A DNA stretch of 64,000 nt from Angomonas deanei (Eukaryota > Euglenozoa > Kinetoplastea > Trypanosomatida > Trypanosomatidae): NCBI GenBank assembly GCA_903995115.1, contig LR877166.1:310001-374000 (forward strand), read 5' to 3'. The translations under genes and the position numbers were made by a program. Position 1 is the stretch's first letter; each line of letters begins with the position of its first letter. This document shows, one piece after another, positions 29,461 through 40,909 of this stretch. The notes under the pieces were generated by a model. The model did not search any database and was not told the DNA's origin. It saw nothing but the letters and a program-made list of their open reading frames with translations.

Positions 29461-29512
29461 TTTCTTTCTCCACTAGTTACTACTCTTATCCTTCCTTTTA
29501 TCCTAGTCGACC
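29461..29512 (+). promoter_or_regulatory. Trans-splice acceptor of the ankyrin gene
   Basis: A pyrimidine-rich run (TTTCTTTCTCCACTAG, then TACTCTTATCCTTCCTTTTATCCTAG) ends in AG at 29505-29506, six bases before ATG 29513. This is one of the clearest polypyrimidine-AG signals in the window and implies a very short 5' UTR, unless the AG at 29475-29476 is used. Confidence 0.65.
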
Positions 29513-30178
29513 ATGGATGGTAGTTACCCTGTCAGCCGCACCGAGATGCTAGTAGCGGCCGTCATTCAAGGAGATCTCTCTCTCCTCGAGAGTGAGGTGA
29601 CCCCTTCCAACGTGAACTGCTGCGACAGCTCCCACCACCTCTCCTTGCTCATGTGGGCGGTCACCCTCGGCCGACTATCCACCACGCAATTCTTATTGTC
29701 GAAGGGGGCCGCCCTCAGTGCGGAGGACCCGCATCACTTCACCGTGCTGCATCGCGCGGTGTGGTGTGGGGAGGCGCCCCTGGTGGCGGCGGTGCTAGCG
29801 GCGGAGGGTGGCCCTCGACTGCTGGAGCGACCGCACCGTCTGACCGGCCGCACTCCGCTGATGCTGGCCTGTATTAAAGGGGAGCGAGAGATGGCGAAGC
29901 TGTTAGTCGAGCACGGCGCGGACCCCTTGCGGCGGGACCTACAGTCCGTCAGCGCGCTAGACCTGGCGGCCATGTGTGGCTGGACGGAGGTGGTGCAGTA
30001 TCTGACGGCTGTTACCGCCGCCTCGCCGCAGACGTTACTAGCCGGGAGGGGTCTGACCCAGCGAGCGGAGGAGTTCTGCGAGGCGGCCTCCACCGTCCCT
30101 CAGCGGGCCTTGCTGGATGAACTGAATAAAATGATTTGTGTGGAGCTGGCGTCGTGTAGCGTGGTGGCCTCCCGATGA
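29513..30178 (+). CDS. Ankyrin-repeat protein
   Basis: This 221-residue protein is made almost wholly of ankyrin repeats between about residues 10 and 165. Recognisable units are LSLLMWAVTLGRLSTTQFLL, FTVLHRAVWCGEAPLVAAVL, RTPLMLACIKGEREMAKLLV followed by EHGADP, and SALDLAAMCGWTEVVQYLTA. Such repeats bind other proteins; no catalytic domain is present. The C-terminal 55 residues look helical. There is no signal peptide. The gene is intact and free of Asn runs, unlike its neighbours. Confidence 0.9.
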   Translation: MDGSYPVSRTEMLVAAVIQGDLSLLESEVTPSNVNCCDSSHHLSLLMWAVTLGRLSTTQFLLSKGAALSAEDPHHFTVLHRAVWCGEAPLVAAVLAAEGGPRLLERPHRLTGRTPLMLACIKGEREMAKLLVEHGADPLRRDLQSVSALDLAAMCGWTEVVQYLTAVTAASPQTLLAGRGLTQRAEEFCEAASTVPQRALLDELNKMICVELASCSVVASR

Positions 30179-30326
30179 GGGGACATATGTACTGTAGATG
30201 TAAAATAATCAAAAAACAGAAATAATAATCGATAAAGAACCCTATGAGAAAGTCTTTCTTTCGCTTATTGTGCTTTTTCTTATAACTTCACATTTCATTT
30301 CTCTTTCTCTTTTCATAAATAGAGTC

Positions 30327-31944
30327 ATGTCGTCTTACTGTGAAGTCTGTCAAGGCGACTTCAAAGGACCCATAGCACAACATCACCATCATCATAGTTT
30401 AGTGAAGTCACGAAATGTATCGCCACAGTCACGACGACCGCCAGTGAGGCGTACTTCTCCTAGTCGTGGGTATCTAACTAATAATAATAATAATGATGTT
30501 AGTCCCTCTCTCTCACCAGTGCTGCCAGGTGACAAGACCAGTTTGCTCACTCCACTGTCACAGGCGGCGGTGGAAGATATTCTTAATAATATTAAAAATG
30601 TAGTCCGATCGGAGGCACAAAAAGTATTGCAGCAAAACAATAAGGAGGAGGAGTCGAATGAAGAAAGTCTCGCATAACTTAGTGTATAGCAGGGAGGAGG
30701 AAGAGGAAGGAGGCGCCACCAGCGGCGACCCGTCCCCCTCATCCTTCACTTTTATGAAAAATAGTCAACCACCGCACGATGAATATTTCGTGACGCCAAT
30801 GGAGCCATTTCACAAGTCTAGTTCTAAACCAAAAAAAATTCCGTATCCTACTCACCCCAACCACCACGCGATAACCTCCTAGGAGGATAGCACCGCTAGC
30901 GATAGGGATACCTCTGTAGAGCTGGCGGTATCTCCTTCCCCACCTAGGGAAGACGTCTACCACCGTCAGCTACGACTACAGCTGCAGACGCAATCGATAG
31001 AACTGCGAGAGGAAGTGGGAGAGGTACGGCAGCGGGTAGGAGAGCTGTGCACCGCCGTGCGGGAGGACCTGCGGGTGGTGACAGACCGCATTACTGGGGT
31101 ACAACTACAGACGGAACAGCGACTGAACAAAGTGGAGGAAATAGCCAACAAAACAAAAAGTGAAGCGGAACGTACCGAGGAGGTATTCCAGGCGTTTCAA
31201 AATATGTCGAAGGAACAACTCAAAAAGATGGCAGCGGTCCTCCTACCATACCTCCTGCCCGCCCTACAGGAAGAGCTAGACCAGCGGCGGGAGGAGGACC
31301 GAGAGTGGTCCACCGTGGAGTGTGCTCGACAGCTAGCGGAGCGAGAGCAGCACCGGTACGACAGGACAGAGGACACCGTACCGGTTGGTTTCACCAGTCT
31401 GGCGGAGATGGAGGAACACATGCAGTGCGTGGCGAGGGCGGTGCTAGCCGCCGAGGACGAGCGCCGCCGTCAGCGTCAGGTGCAGGAGGACGCCAGACGA
31501 GAGGAGCGCCACACCCGCCAGCAGGAAGAGCTCCGAGGAGAGCTGCACCGGCTGAAACATTCTCTGATGGGAGAGGTCGAGCAGCGGGCGAGGGCACAGG
31601 AGGATACCCTCACCGCCCTGCAGTCCCAGCTCACCAAGCTCACACGACGGCAGTCCACCACTAAGGTGATCGTCGATAGTAACAATAATAACAATAATGT
31701 GCTGCTGGAGTGTCAGCCCCTCACGGCGCATGTGCGGCGGTTACTGGCCTCTCATCAACAGCTCATTGACGTCGTGGTGGAGAGACGCTGTGCGGCGGTG
31801 TTAGAACAGGTGGAAGGGGAAAGGCACCGGTATGATTTGCAAAACACGGACCTACGGACTCGACTGCAGACCCTGAGGAATGACACCCGACACGCGCTGA
31901 CGGAGATGAGCCGAAATCTGAACATTGCTGCCCCAGGATTATAA
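30327..31944 (+). pseudogene. Coiled-coil protein broken by a frame change and an in-frame TAG
   Basis: ATG 30327 follows a clear splice signal (AG at 30321-30322). The N-terminus MSSYCEVCQGDF has a Cys-x2-Cys and a His cluster that could form a small zinc finger. The first frame closes at 30677. Coding-like sequence resumes one frame over (SREEEEEGGATSGDPSPSS) and runs to a TAG at 30880-30882, after which the same frame continues at once with EDSTASDRDTSVELAVSPSP and a long coiled coil to 31944. No start codon or splice signal lies between, so this is one gene of about 540 codons. The coiled coil (about 30960-31660) is Arg/Glu/Gln-rich. The frame change lies near an AAGGAGGAGGAG repeat. I call it disrupted; error in the sequence is the alternative. 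Function unknown. Confidence 0.65.
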
Positions 31945-32172
31945 AGAATAATAATAATCCTGTACTGTATTTTTTTTTTTTTTTCAAACTGTACTATTTT
32001 ATTGCATAGAAATGAATACATTACCATCCATACAATAATTTTTTTATTTCAATTATTTATAATAATGATACCAAAACAAAAAATGACGATTTTTTTTTTT
32101 TAAATCATTTAATATGCTATTTTTTTCTTCTCTTCCTCATTTTTCCCACTAACAGCAAAAATAAAAATAAAA

Positions 32173-32802
32173 ATGAACTCCCTACGATTCCTCACTGTCC
32201 GCCGCTTCCGTCTTACCACCCTTCCCTCTGGCGGGTTCCTCCCCAGCCGTCGCTACCAAGGCTCCCTGCAGTCCTTGCTAGCCGACAAGACCGATATCTA
32301 TCTCAGTGCTGTGCAGGAGTTAGACATTACCCGTATCTCAGACCTCCTGCTAGAGGGACCACCCTCCACCCCACTCGTACGAGCACCACCAACACATGTG
32401 GTGTCCTCTCATGGGAAGGAGACGGACGCCACCGCGGTGCTAGCGGCATTAGCGGAGGAAGGAGCGAAGCGGGCGGCAAGGGAGGAACAAAACACGGCAC
32501 AAGAAATTTTAAAACAGACGAGGCCGGTAGATCCCGTGGAGCAAGAGGTGCAGCACTGCTACGATGGGCTCTGCGCCCTCAACAGCGTCTGGCACATGTT
32601 GCTATTGGAAACCGACGTCCCTCTCCTCAACGAGGAAACGTTAAAAAAAAGTTTGGAAAAGAGTTTAGACGTTTTTCAAAAAGTGAAATCGCTAAAAGAG
32701 AAAATTCCATTAGCGGATTGGGAAGGTGAATTTCTGGAAGAAATGATGGAATTACGGCGTATTTTGCAATACTATAAAGTGAAGGAAGATTTGAGTTGGT
32801 GA
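32173..32802 (+). CDS. Probable mitochondrial hypothetical protein
   Basis: This gene codes for 209 residues. The first 30 residues are rich in Arg, Leu, Thr and Ser with no acids (MNSLRFLTVRRFRLTTLP), a good mitochondrial targeting peptide. The rest is mainly helical and includes CYDGLCALNSVWHMLLLETD and VFQKVKSLKEKIPLADWEGE. I recognise no family; a kinetoplastid-specific mitochondrial protein, for example of the ribosome or a respiratory complex, is a guess. It is preceded by a pyrimidine tract with AG (CCCACTAACAG, about 32155). Confidence 0.75.
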   Translation: MNSLRFLTVRRFRLTTLPSGGFLPSRRYQGSLQSLLADKTDIYLSAVQELDITRISDLLLEGPPSTPLVRAPPTHVVSSHGKETDATAVLAALAEEGAKRAAREEQNTAQEILKQTRPVDPVEQEVQHCYDGLCALNSVWHMLLLETDVPLLNEETLKKSLEKSLDVFQKVKSLKEKIPLADWEGEFLEEMMELRRILQYYKVKEDLSW

Positions 32803-32960
32803 AAAACACCATTGTACAGTATTAATAATAATTATTGATGCATTTTTTTTTTTTTAAACTGTTTTTTGTTTATTATTTTTAAACATTCTTTTCTAGTAAT
32901 TCACACTTTTTATTCTCCCCCTTTTTTTTTTTTGAATACAGATATTAATAATAAGCAAGG

Positions 32961-35918
32961 ATGGACGACGATGAGTTCGATGATGAGGAGTTACTAAAAG
33001 GTTTACCCTCTGCCTATGACACCACGTACCCTGCCAATACCAATCCTAATCATCATTTAGATTCTCTACAGTCCAACGCCTCCGGGATGTTCCAGGCGTC
33101 TCCCTTTATGGAGACTTTTTTCCAGGAGGATCAGTTTTTAAATGCGAAGGAAATGGAAATTTCCGATACGAATAAGAATGAAAATGAAAATAACGATAGT
33201 GCGCAGTTGGATGAGGAAAATAGCTTTTTAATAAAAGGTGAAAACGGCGTGTGCAGGCGCGTGCGGTCCGCTGAAAAGCGACCCAGGAAAGAAGATAATG
33301 ACGAGGACGAGGATGACACTAGCATTACGACAAATAGACGCCGTGCACAGCTGCTGAACACCCCTTTCCAAACCATTCTGCAGGAGGCACTCCAGCACAT
33401 GAAGGAGGAAGACACGGAGAAGGCCTATCAGCAGCTGGAGCGAGACCTCACGGAGGACTTCTCTCCCCGTCTGTCTGGCAGCCGGCCGACCACGCTGGGG
33501 GAGCTGTGGGTGAGCAAGTACAGCCCCCGCTCCTTCCGGGAGGCACTCAGCGATGAAACGATTAACTTATCGGTGCTACAGTGGCTCCGGAGTTGGGACC
33601 GCTACGTCTTTCTCGATAGTGAAAAAGAGAATACGGTGGTGAATCAACAACAAAGTGATATCCCAGCGGAGCCCGTCTGTATCCTGACAGGACCACCAGG
33701 AGTAGGGAAGACCACCTTGGCCCATATTGTGGCCGCCCACTGTGGGTACGAGCCGGTCGAGATCAACGCTAGTTTTGAGCGAACGGCGTCCCGACTGGAG
33801 TCGTTGATACGGTCCGTCGTGAGTGCCCCTGGGAAGGCACTGGCCCGCCGTGTCGAGAAGCGCACCACCAACAACAATGAGAATCATAATAATACTAATT
33901 TACTCGATCAACTCCTCAAACCTCGCTGTCTCATCATTGACGAGGTCGATGGGATAGCTGCCAACGTGGCTCAGTTTTTGTGTACGATACGATCGCACAT
34001 TCAGCGCCCCATCATCTGTCTCTGTAATGACCTCTACGTTCCGTCGCTCCGTCCGCTGCGGCTACACTATCCGGTGATCTTTCACCTCCCCCCCATTCAT
34101 CCACAGCGACTGTTGCTGCGACTGGAGGAGGTGTGCCTCAAAGAAAAAGTAACGGTACCACAGACGGTGCTGGCCGACCTGGTGCAGCTCTCCCACGGGG
34201 ATATACGAAGCTGTCTGAACACCTTGCAGTTTCTTCAAGTCGCCCTACAAAAAGAAATGCAGAATAAGAATAATAATAATAAAATGGCACAGGCGGAGTT
34301 TCTTACGCATCAGATTAGGGAGATACAAGGGAAGGACAGCAGTCTGTCGGGGTTTGAATTATACAAACTTATTTTTCACAAGTTAGATCGTACCCGGTCG
34401 ATCCAAAAATTAAAGAAAGAGTGCAATGTGGATTATGAGTCGTTGCTGTCGGCCTCGGCGGCCTCCGCGCAGAAACATCGATTGCTCCTGCAGCGGCAGG
34501 CACGGGAGAAGGGCCGACTATCAGGGTCAGTTCCGATTGCAGAAGAGCTCACCACCACGGATCATGAGGTACCCGTCGGCTTCCGGGTCGACCCCTATTA
34601 TTACTATCTTTCGCACTTGCTCCGTCACAACGGCGGTGGCGACCCGACCAGCAATAATAATAATAATAGTGCGGCGACGTTAGACGACAACTTGATGGAG
34701 GCATTATTTGAGAATTACTTGGCGATGAGTTACTCGGATTATTCCTTTTCTCACACGACTGCCGCCGCCGGTGCCCTCTCCACACAGGACGTCCTCACCT
34801 CCTCTGCCTTCCGTGATCAGCAAAGTTTAATATACTTTGCCAACAAATATAAGATCAACACCGCCCTGGAGGTGCACTGTCACTGTAGCAGCACGCGGGC
34901 GGAGCGGGTACAGCCGGTGCGGGAAAAACAACAACTCCGCCACATCCAGTCGCAGTCGATGGATGTGATTCATAGTTTTCAAAAAAGAGAATCTAACAAT
35001 AACAATCATCATTCTCATCGTGGTGGCGCTGCGCTGCTGGCGTTTCTCACCAATACCTCTCTCATCTCGACCGACTTGGCCCCCTTTCTGATGCGGTGTT
35101 TGTTTGATGTCAGTCTGCGGCTGCCGTCCCACCGCATCACCGACGTGAAGGATTTGTCACCCATTCAGCAGAAACAAATACAACAGTCGGTAGAGCGGCA
35201 CGCCTTGTATGGGCTGGCCTACCGGAGTAAGGTGAAAAAAGAATTTAATCGCAATGCGGATAATAATAATAATAATCAAACTATGTTTGGACAGGAGGAG
35301 CCGCCGTCTCACTGGGTGCTAGAGCCAGACTTGGCCTTGCTAGGCGGGATACACTGTTTTTTTCCAAACGAAAAAGAGAATAATAATGATAAAACGAATA
35401 ATAAACCATGGAAAAAGTTTAATCATCCTAATAATGTCGTGAAACGATCGTTTCCTCAAAATGCGATTTACGAGCCAAAAGAGGAATTAAAAGAATTAAT
35501 TATGAATGAGTTAAATAAATATTACATCCGCGGAAGCGCCGACACCGACGTGGACAATCATTCTAAAAATAATAAACGTATAAAAAAAGAAACGCCAACA
35601 CAAATTCCAATGAGCGAACCGGCGAAAACTAGTTTTCTATCCCCAGTGGAAGAGGTGCACAGTAACAGCAACTCTGTGACCGCCCCCACCGCCGTCAAGA
35701 AGGACTTCTTCGGTCGTATCATCACGACCAACAATACCAATAATAAAAAAACGAATGCCCAGCCAAACTCCAAAAATACAAATCATAACAATAATAGTGT
35801 AACACAGGTTCGTTACGTGTATCATGACGGCGCCACCAATGCGGTGAAGATTCCTACGGTGATGGAAGATTTTTGTAATAATAAAAAATGGTTTTATAGA
35901 GAAATGACTTTTGCATAG
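32961..35918 (+). CDS. CTF18: CTF18-like alternative clamp-loader subunit
   Basis: This 985-residue protein is an AAA+ clamp-loader large subunit of the CTF18/RFC1 type. The family signature LWVSKYSPRSFREALSDE precedes the ATPase core. Walker A is GPPGVGKTT (residues 244-252). Walker B is IIDEVDG with Asp327 and Glu328. Sensor-1-like ICLCNDLY and the CTF18-type LSHGDIRSCLNTLQFL follow. CTF18 replaces RFC1 in a loader that puts PCNA on DNA and supports sister-chromatid cohesion and checkpoint signalling. The protein carries at least six Asn-rich AAT-coded insertions, for example near 33880 and 35262, which lie in predicted loops. The C-terminus (KKWFYREMTFA) is short and aromatic. RAD17 is less likely given the fused N-terminal extension. 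Confidence 0.85.
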   Translation: MDDDEFDDEELLKGLPSAYDTTYPANTNPNHHLDSLQSNASGMFQASPFMETFFQEDQFLNAKEMEISDTNKNENENNDSAQLDEENSFLIKGENGVCRRVRSAEKRPRKEDNDEDEDDTSITTNRRRAQLLNTPFQTILQEALQHMKEEDTEKAYQQLERDLTEDFSPRLSGSRPTTLGELWVSKYSPRSFREALSDETINLSVLQWLRSWDRYVFLDSEKENTVVNQQQSDIPAEPVCILTGPPGVGKTTLAHIVAAHCGYEPVEINASFERTASRLESLIRSVVSAPGKALARRVEKRTTNNNENHNNTNLLDQLLKPRCLIIDEVDGIAANVAQFLCTIRSHIQRPIICLCNDLYVPSLRPLRLHYPVIFHLPPIHPQRLLLRLEEVCLKEKVTVPQTVLADLVQLSHGDIRSCLNTLQFLQVALQKEMQNKNNNNKMAQAEFLTHQIREIQGKDSSLSGFELYKLIFHKLDRTRSIQKLKKECNVDYESLLSASAASAQKHRLLLQRQAREKGRLSGSVPIAEELTTTDHEVPVGFRVDPYYYYLSHLLRHNGGGDPTSNNNNNSAATLDDNLMEALFENYLAMSYSDYSFSHTTAAAGALSTQDVLTSSAFRDQQSLIYFANKYKINTALEVHCHCSSTRAERVQPVREKQQLRHIQSQSMDVIHSFQKRESNNNNHHSHRGGAALLAFLTNTSLISTDLAPFLMRCLFDVSLRLPSHRITDVKDLSPIQQKQIQQSVERHALYGLAYRSKVKKEFNRNADNNNNNQTMFGQEEPPSHWVLEPDLALLGGIHCFFPNEKENNNDKTNNKPWKKFNHPNNVVKRSFPQNAIYEPKEELKELIMNELNKYYIRGSADTDVDNHSKNNKRIKKETPTQIPMSEPAKTSFLSPVEEVHSNSNSVTAPTAVKKDFFGRIITTNNTNNKKTNAQPNSKNTNHNNNSVTQVRYVYHDGATNAVKIPTVMEDFCNNKKWFYREMTFA

Positions 35919-36185
35919 ATTTTATAAATTATGAATCCGCATAGATTTTCATGTTTATTATTATTACCATATTCCTTAGCCCTCGAAAATAACAAAAATA
36001 TAAAAAAAAAAAAAGAATTTTCTTTTCTTACCATTATTTTACTTCTTTTCTCTCCACCTCTTTTTAAAAAAAAGTATTCCCCTTCCTTCATACAGTAATA
36101 CGCACCCTTATACAGTTATATATAAAACCCAAAATTTCATAGAACACTCTTTTTTTTTTTTTTTTTTCCATCATTATTGACGACG

Positions 36186-38575
36186 ATGGATAGTACACCC
36201 TCTCCCCTGGGTACCCCACCCCGCCGGCCGGTGCTGGACACCGAGGACGACACCACCTCGTGCCTCTCCACCGACTCGCACGTCACCTCCTCCTGGGCCT
36301 CGCCCTCGGAGGTACGACAGCTGCAGGCCACCGCCACGCAAGTGATTGAACGATACCAGACGGAAATAAAAAACATGAAACATGTCATACGGGCACAACA
36401 GTTAGAAATGGAAAGTCGAACCGATCGGCTTAACAAAATGATGGAGACGCAACAACAGTGTGAGGAGGGGTTGAAAAAGAGTGTGGAGGCCAAAAAAAGT
36501 ACGACGCGTGGCAGGAAGAAAAAGAATTAAATAAATTACAAATGCACAAGTTAATTATTGAAAATCAGCGATTGCAGATTTTGCTAGAAAAGGAAAAGAA
36601 GAAGCCCGTTCCGGTGTACTTGGGGAACGCGCCACCGCAGCACCATAAAGTATCGGAGGAGGCCGTCTCTTCCCCTTTCCACTCCCTCAACCTCACCAAA
36701 GATGTCGTCAGCCCCATGCGCAGCGGCGACTACGACGACACCACCCTTCCTCAAAATAATAATATGAATCATAATAATATTTCACCTGTGAAAGGAAATG
36801 ATAATAATGACACGCTGCCGATGCGAGAACAGAGCAAGCGAAGTGCCTCCCCATATCAGCGGACCAGAGTGCCCCCTGGCGAGCAGGACAGCAATAATCA
36901 TAATCATGCGAATACACATTCCTCTAGTACACTCCCTACCCCTTCCCTCGACCGTTCCTCCTCCGATCATAACAATCATCATCATCATAATGAGAGCGAG
37001 GGCAGTAGTCACCCCAGCAAGCGGCCGCAGGACTCTCCCTCCCCCTCTCACGGGAGAAGTCTACCCACACCGTCCAGCAGCAGCGGCAGTCCCCCTACCT
37101 ACGCGCAGGGCGCCTCGCCCTACAGCGGCTCCTCCCTCCCCGCTAGCCAAGAACAGGGCTACTACTTCCCCCCTCGTCAGAGTGCCTCCAGCAATACCAC
37201 CACGAATCAACCACCACCACATCATCGTCATTTGGAGAATAGTAGTTCCCTAGCGCTGACGAGCACCAGCAGCAGTGTGCCCTACTTGTATCAGCTGCCA
37301 CGGAACCCGGCGGAGGCACTACGGGAGGAAGTAAAACTATTAACCGCCCTCAAAAAACTAACCCAAGAAAAGTTAGAGTTAGAGAATCGAGTTCGTCTAA
37401 TGGAGCGATTATCGGAAAAAGATATTTCTCAACGAGAAATGCGCTTGTTGTCCTTTTCCCAAGAAAATGAAAAACTAAGGCGAGAAGGCCTCCACTGGCA
37501 GGACCGCGCCCACACCGCAGAGTCGCACGTCCTCGTCCTACAAGATCAGTTACTAGATTACAAAAGTAAGTTTGAAGAACTGCAGGTGGAGCTGGAGCAC
37601 ACCCGAGAGCGCATGAGCTCAACCCAAGAAGAGGCCCACTTCATTGCCAGTCTCAGCAGCCAAGCCCTACACAAGCGGCACACGGAGGAATTAGCCAAAC
37701 TAAAAGAAGATCACACCGCCGCGGAGGAGATGTGGAACAATAGTTATCAATTACTGCAGCAGGAAATGGAAAATAATCGTAACAAATATGAAAGTGAGAT
37801 AAGTGGGTTGACGGCGGCGCAGACGGAGCTGGAGGCGTCCTACCACACGTTGCAGCGCGCCCACGACACGATAAAGAATGAAACCGAGGTCGAAAAACGA
37901 GAAAATACGCTAAACATTAATTATTTACACGACAAGATTTCACGACAAAAGGAAATTATTGAAAAGTTGTGTAAAGAGCGGAATCAGTTGCAAGAGGCGG
38001 CGGAGCATCTCTCCTCGCAACTCCACCTACACGATAATCCTCATAATAATCCTAATAATGCAGAAATGGAATGGGAAAATATGCAAACGCGTTACAATGA
38101 GGCGTTGGAAAAAATAGAACGACTGACCCTTGAGCGGGACGCCCTCCACGTCCGCTGTACCGCGGCAGAGGAGGATGGTGAACAGCAGGAAAACTATTAT
38201 AAACAAGAATTAAAAACACTTAGTCAGACCATTTTTTGTTTACAAGAGGAGCACCGCAAACAGTCCGAAAAACAAATGAAACTATACGACAAGTTGAGAA
38301 TTAAATACGAATCGGTGAAACTAAAACTAACTACGGTTTTGAAAAAAGATACTTATCATTATGGAAATAATAATAATGAAAATAAAAATAAGGAAACGGA
38401 GAGTCATCCCATCTTGAATCACAGTGAGGCTAGTAATATTAGCGAGAATCAAACTAATAATAATAATAATAATGAAAATGAAAATAATAATAATAATTAT
38501 CAATTAGATGCTTTACAAGTACTGAAACAATCGACAGAAATATTAAGTCGACTTTCGCATTCCATAAATAAATAA
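36186..38575 (+). CDS. Long coiled-coil protein, frame changed in a poly-A run
   Basis: ATG 36186 opens a 114-codon frame (MDSTPSPLGTPPRRP, then a coiled coil) ending at 36530. A second frame is open through the same region and reads KKYDAWQEEKELNKLQ directly into 677 codons ending at 38575. The change of frame falls at the seven-A run 36492-36498; one more A would join the coiled coils. I therefore annotate one gene of about 796 codons. The middle (about 36600-37290) is Ser/Pro/His/Asn-rich and disordered. From about 37310 to 38340 it is a long coiled coil rich in Glu, Leu and Lys. It ends in Asn runs and a short helix. No catalytic domain is seen. A structural cytoskeletal role is plausible but unproven. 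An upstream TTG cannot serve as start. Confidence 0.7.
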
Positions 38576-38838
38576 ATAAAAAAATAGAGTTTTTATTTTT
38601 ATTTGTATAGATACTGTTCATTTTTTTTTTTTTATTGTGGATAGAGTAGAATTCATTCATGAAATTCTTTTTTTTTTTTTTTTAGAAACACTAATTTTTT
38701 TATTTTTTATTATTTCGTGCTCGTGTTACGCGCTTTTCTCTTTTTTCCTTTTTTTCTTAAAGTGAAATCAATAATAATAATTCGTTTTATTATTATTATT
38801 TTTTAAAAAATAAAAATAGAAAATTAATCATACAGAAA

Positions 38839-39147
38839 ATGGGATGCAATGCCAGTAAAGTAAAAACAAACAACAATAATAATCATCATAATAATAATTC
38901 ATCCGAAAAGAAAATAGAAGAGGAAATACACGCCGAACCTATTTCCACGTCAGAAATAAAAAACAAAAATACAAATAATAATAATAATAATAATAGTTTT
39001 GAATCTCAACAACGAAAGAATTCAAAAAATTCCAATCATAAGAATAATGTTAGTTTAACCAACACGAACAGCAACACCACTCGCTACGATGGCATCACCC
39101 CTAGTGATGCGGTGTCCTCTCGGGAGGAGTATCTCCTACAATATCAA

Positions 39148-39201
<54 letters not shown>

Positions 39202-40002
39202 TCACTTTTTGTGTTGTTTTCACCGGAAGAGGAGGAAACTAATAATGAAACCAGCATCACGTTAGCTTATACGAAAAATAATAATGAAAATAATAATCCT
39301 AATTTTAATCAAAATCAAAAAATAATGTTTACCAGTGTGGATACCATTAAAACACACTTTTCCAATACGATGAACGAAACGGAGTTGCACAATAATTTTA
39401 AAAATAATAATAAAAATAATAAAGAAGAAAATATAGAAAATAGTCTATACCCCCTTTCACAGAGCTCCGTTCACAGCAGCATGCTGTCCTTCCCGACTTT
39501 AAATCATCATCATCAAAATAATAATAATATTAATTTCAGTCATAGTAATAATAATTATGAAGACCGGTCTGGTTCTCCTTCCTGTTCGGATGTGTTAAGC
39601 ATCGCGACAACGTGTAAACCTTCCCAAGTCCATAGTAATAATAATCAAAATTTTAATAATAATAATAATAATTTTAACAAAAGAGAGTTACGGACGGTCC
39701 CGCATCCCATCTCACCACAGAAAAAAAATGAAACGATTTATTTTAATACCATCATGAATAATAATAATAATAATAATTTTCAGAAAATGGAAAAAAAGAC
39801 GGGTAATACACCAAAAGAAATTGAATTTATTTTACCGAAACACCATCAAAATAATAAAATTAATATTATTACAGTGCCACCGCCATCCGCGACCCGACGA
39901 ACGCACAATCACAATAATAATGAAAATAATTATAATTATAATAGTAATGCAGTAGTGCAAGACAGTCCTCCACCGGATATCATTTTAGTTCCTGTACGAT
40001 AA
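38839..40002 (+). CDS. Asparagine-rich protein with acylation-type N-terminus
   Basis: This 387-residue protein begins MGCNASKV. Gly2 with Ser6 and Lys7 is a good N-myristoylation signal, and Cys3 could be palmitoylated, so membrane attachment, in trypanosomatids often flagellar or pellicular, is likely. The rest is low complexity: more than a third of residues are Asn, mostly in pure AAT runs, the longest 18 codons (39148-39201). Ser/Pro-rich islands lie between, such as RSGSPSCSDVLS and RTVPHPISPQKK. No folded domain is visible. The gene is intact despite its repeats. Confidence 0.75.
39148..39201. repeat. (AAT)18 microsatellite coding for 18 Asn
   Basis: Eighteen uninterrupted AAT codons lie inside the MGCNASK gene. 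A second perfect run of the same length lies at 40856-40909 in the next gene. Pure codon runs of this type are prone to slippage and explain nearby frame changes. Confidence 0.95.
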
Positions 40003-40452
40003 AAAAAATAACTAAAAAAAAAAAAAATTCACATGCATCTTTTTTTTCTTCTTTTACCTGTATTGATGAATTTATAATATAATTTTCCTTTTTTTTTTTC
40101 TTAATTGTGCAACTCCGACGAAAAAGAAGTTCATAAAAAGAGTTCTGTTTTTTTTTTTTTATTTTTACTTTTATCTTTTATGTGTGCTTATACATATTAT
40201 TTTATTTTTTATACTTTTGTTTGCTAATCGTACCCAACCTATAAAAAAATAATGTTTTAAATTTTTTTTTTTGATTTGATAATTTATGCAAAAAAAATTA
40301 AATGAAATGAATTTTTTTTCCAATCTTTTTCTCTCTCCTTTATATATTTTTTATAGAGTTCTTTTTTTTTTTTGTAAACTAGATTTTTTTTTTTTGTACA
40401 GTTTGTCATTTTAACTAAAATAGAACATAAAAGCAAATAATAATAAAAAAAC
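40003..40452. other. AT-rich intergenic region
   Basis: No gene is seen. Long T tracts occur at about 40090-40100, 40151-40162 and 40362-40374, and a splice signal for the next gene is likely in the pyrimidine-rich part 40318-40400 (TTTTTGTAAACTAG, AG at about 40381-40382; then TTTGTACAG at about 40393-40401). Confidence 0.5.
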
Positions 40453-40855
40453 ATGACAGACAATAATAATAATAATAATAATACACCCTTCACCGCTCCT
40501 CCCTTGCATCCTTCCTCTCTTATTAATAATAATAGGAGTGACTCCCCAGCACCCTCCCCATGGGGCAGCCCCTTCGCCTCTCCGCTAGCGAATCAAAATA
40601 ATAATCATAATTTTTCAAATAATAATAATAATAATAATGAGGCTCAGTTCCTAGCAAGGAGCCCTCGCCTACACACCCGTAGTCCTCCAGTGAAGTCTCC
40701 TCGAAACGCCTCCGTGGACGATAATAATAATAAATAATAATAATCATAATTTTATAAATTTTGAAAATAATAATCATAATGAGACACGCTCGGTCTCGCC
40801 GAGAGTCTTTCGTACCATTCGACGCGTCAGCAGACCAGTCTCCCCCGGACCCCAA

Positions 40856-40909
<54 letters not shown>

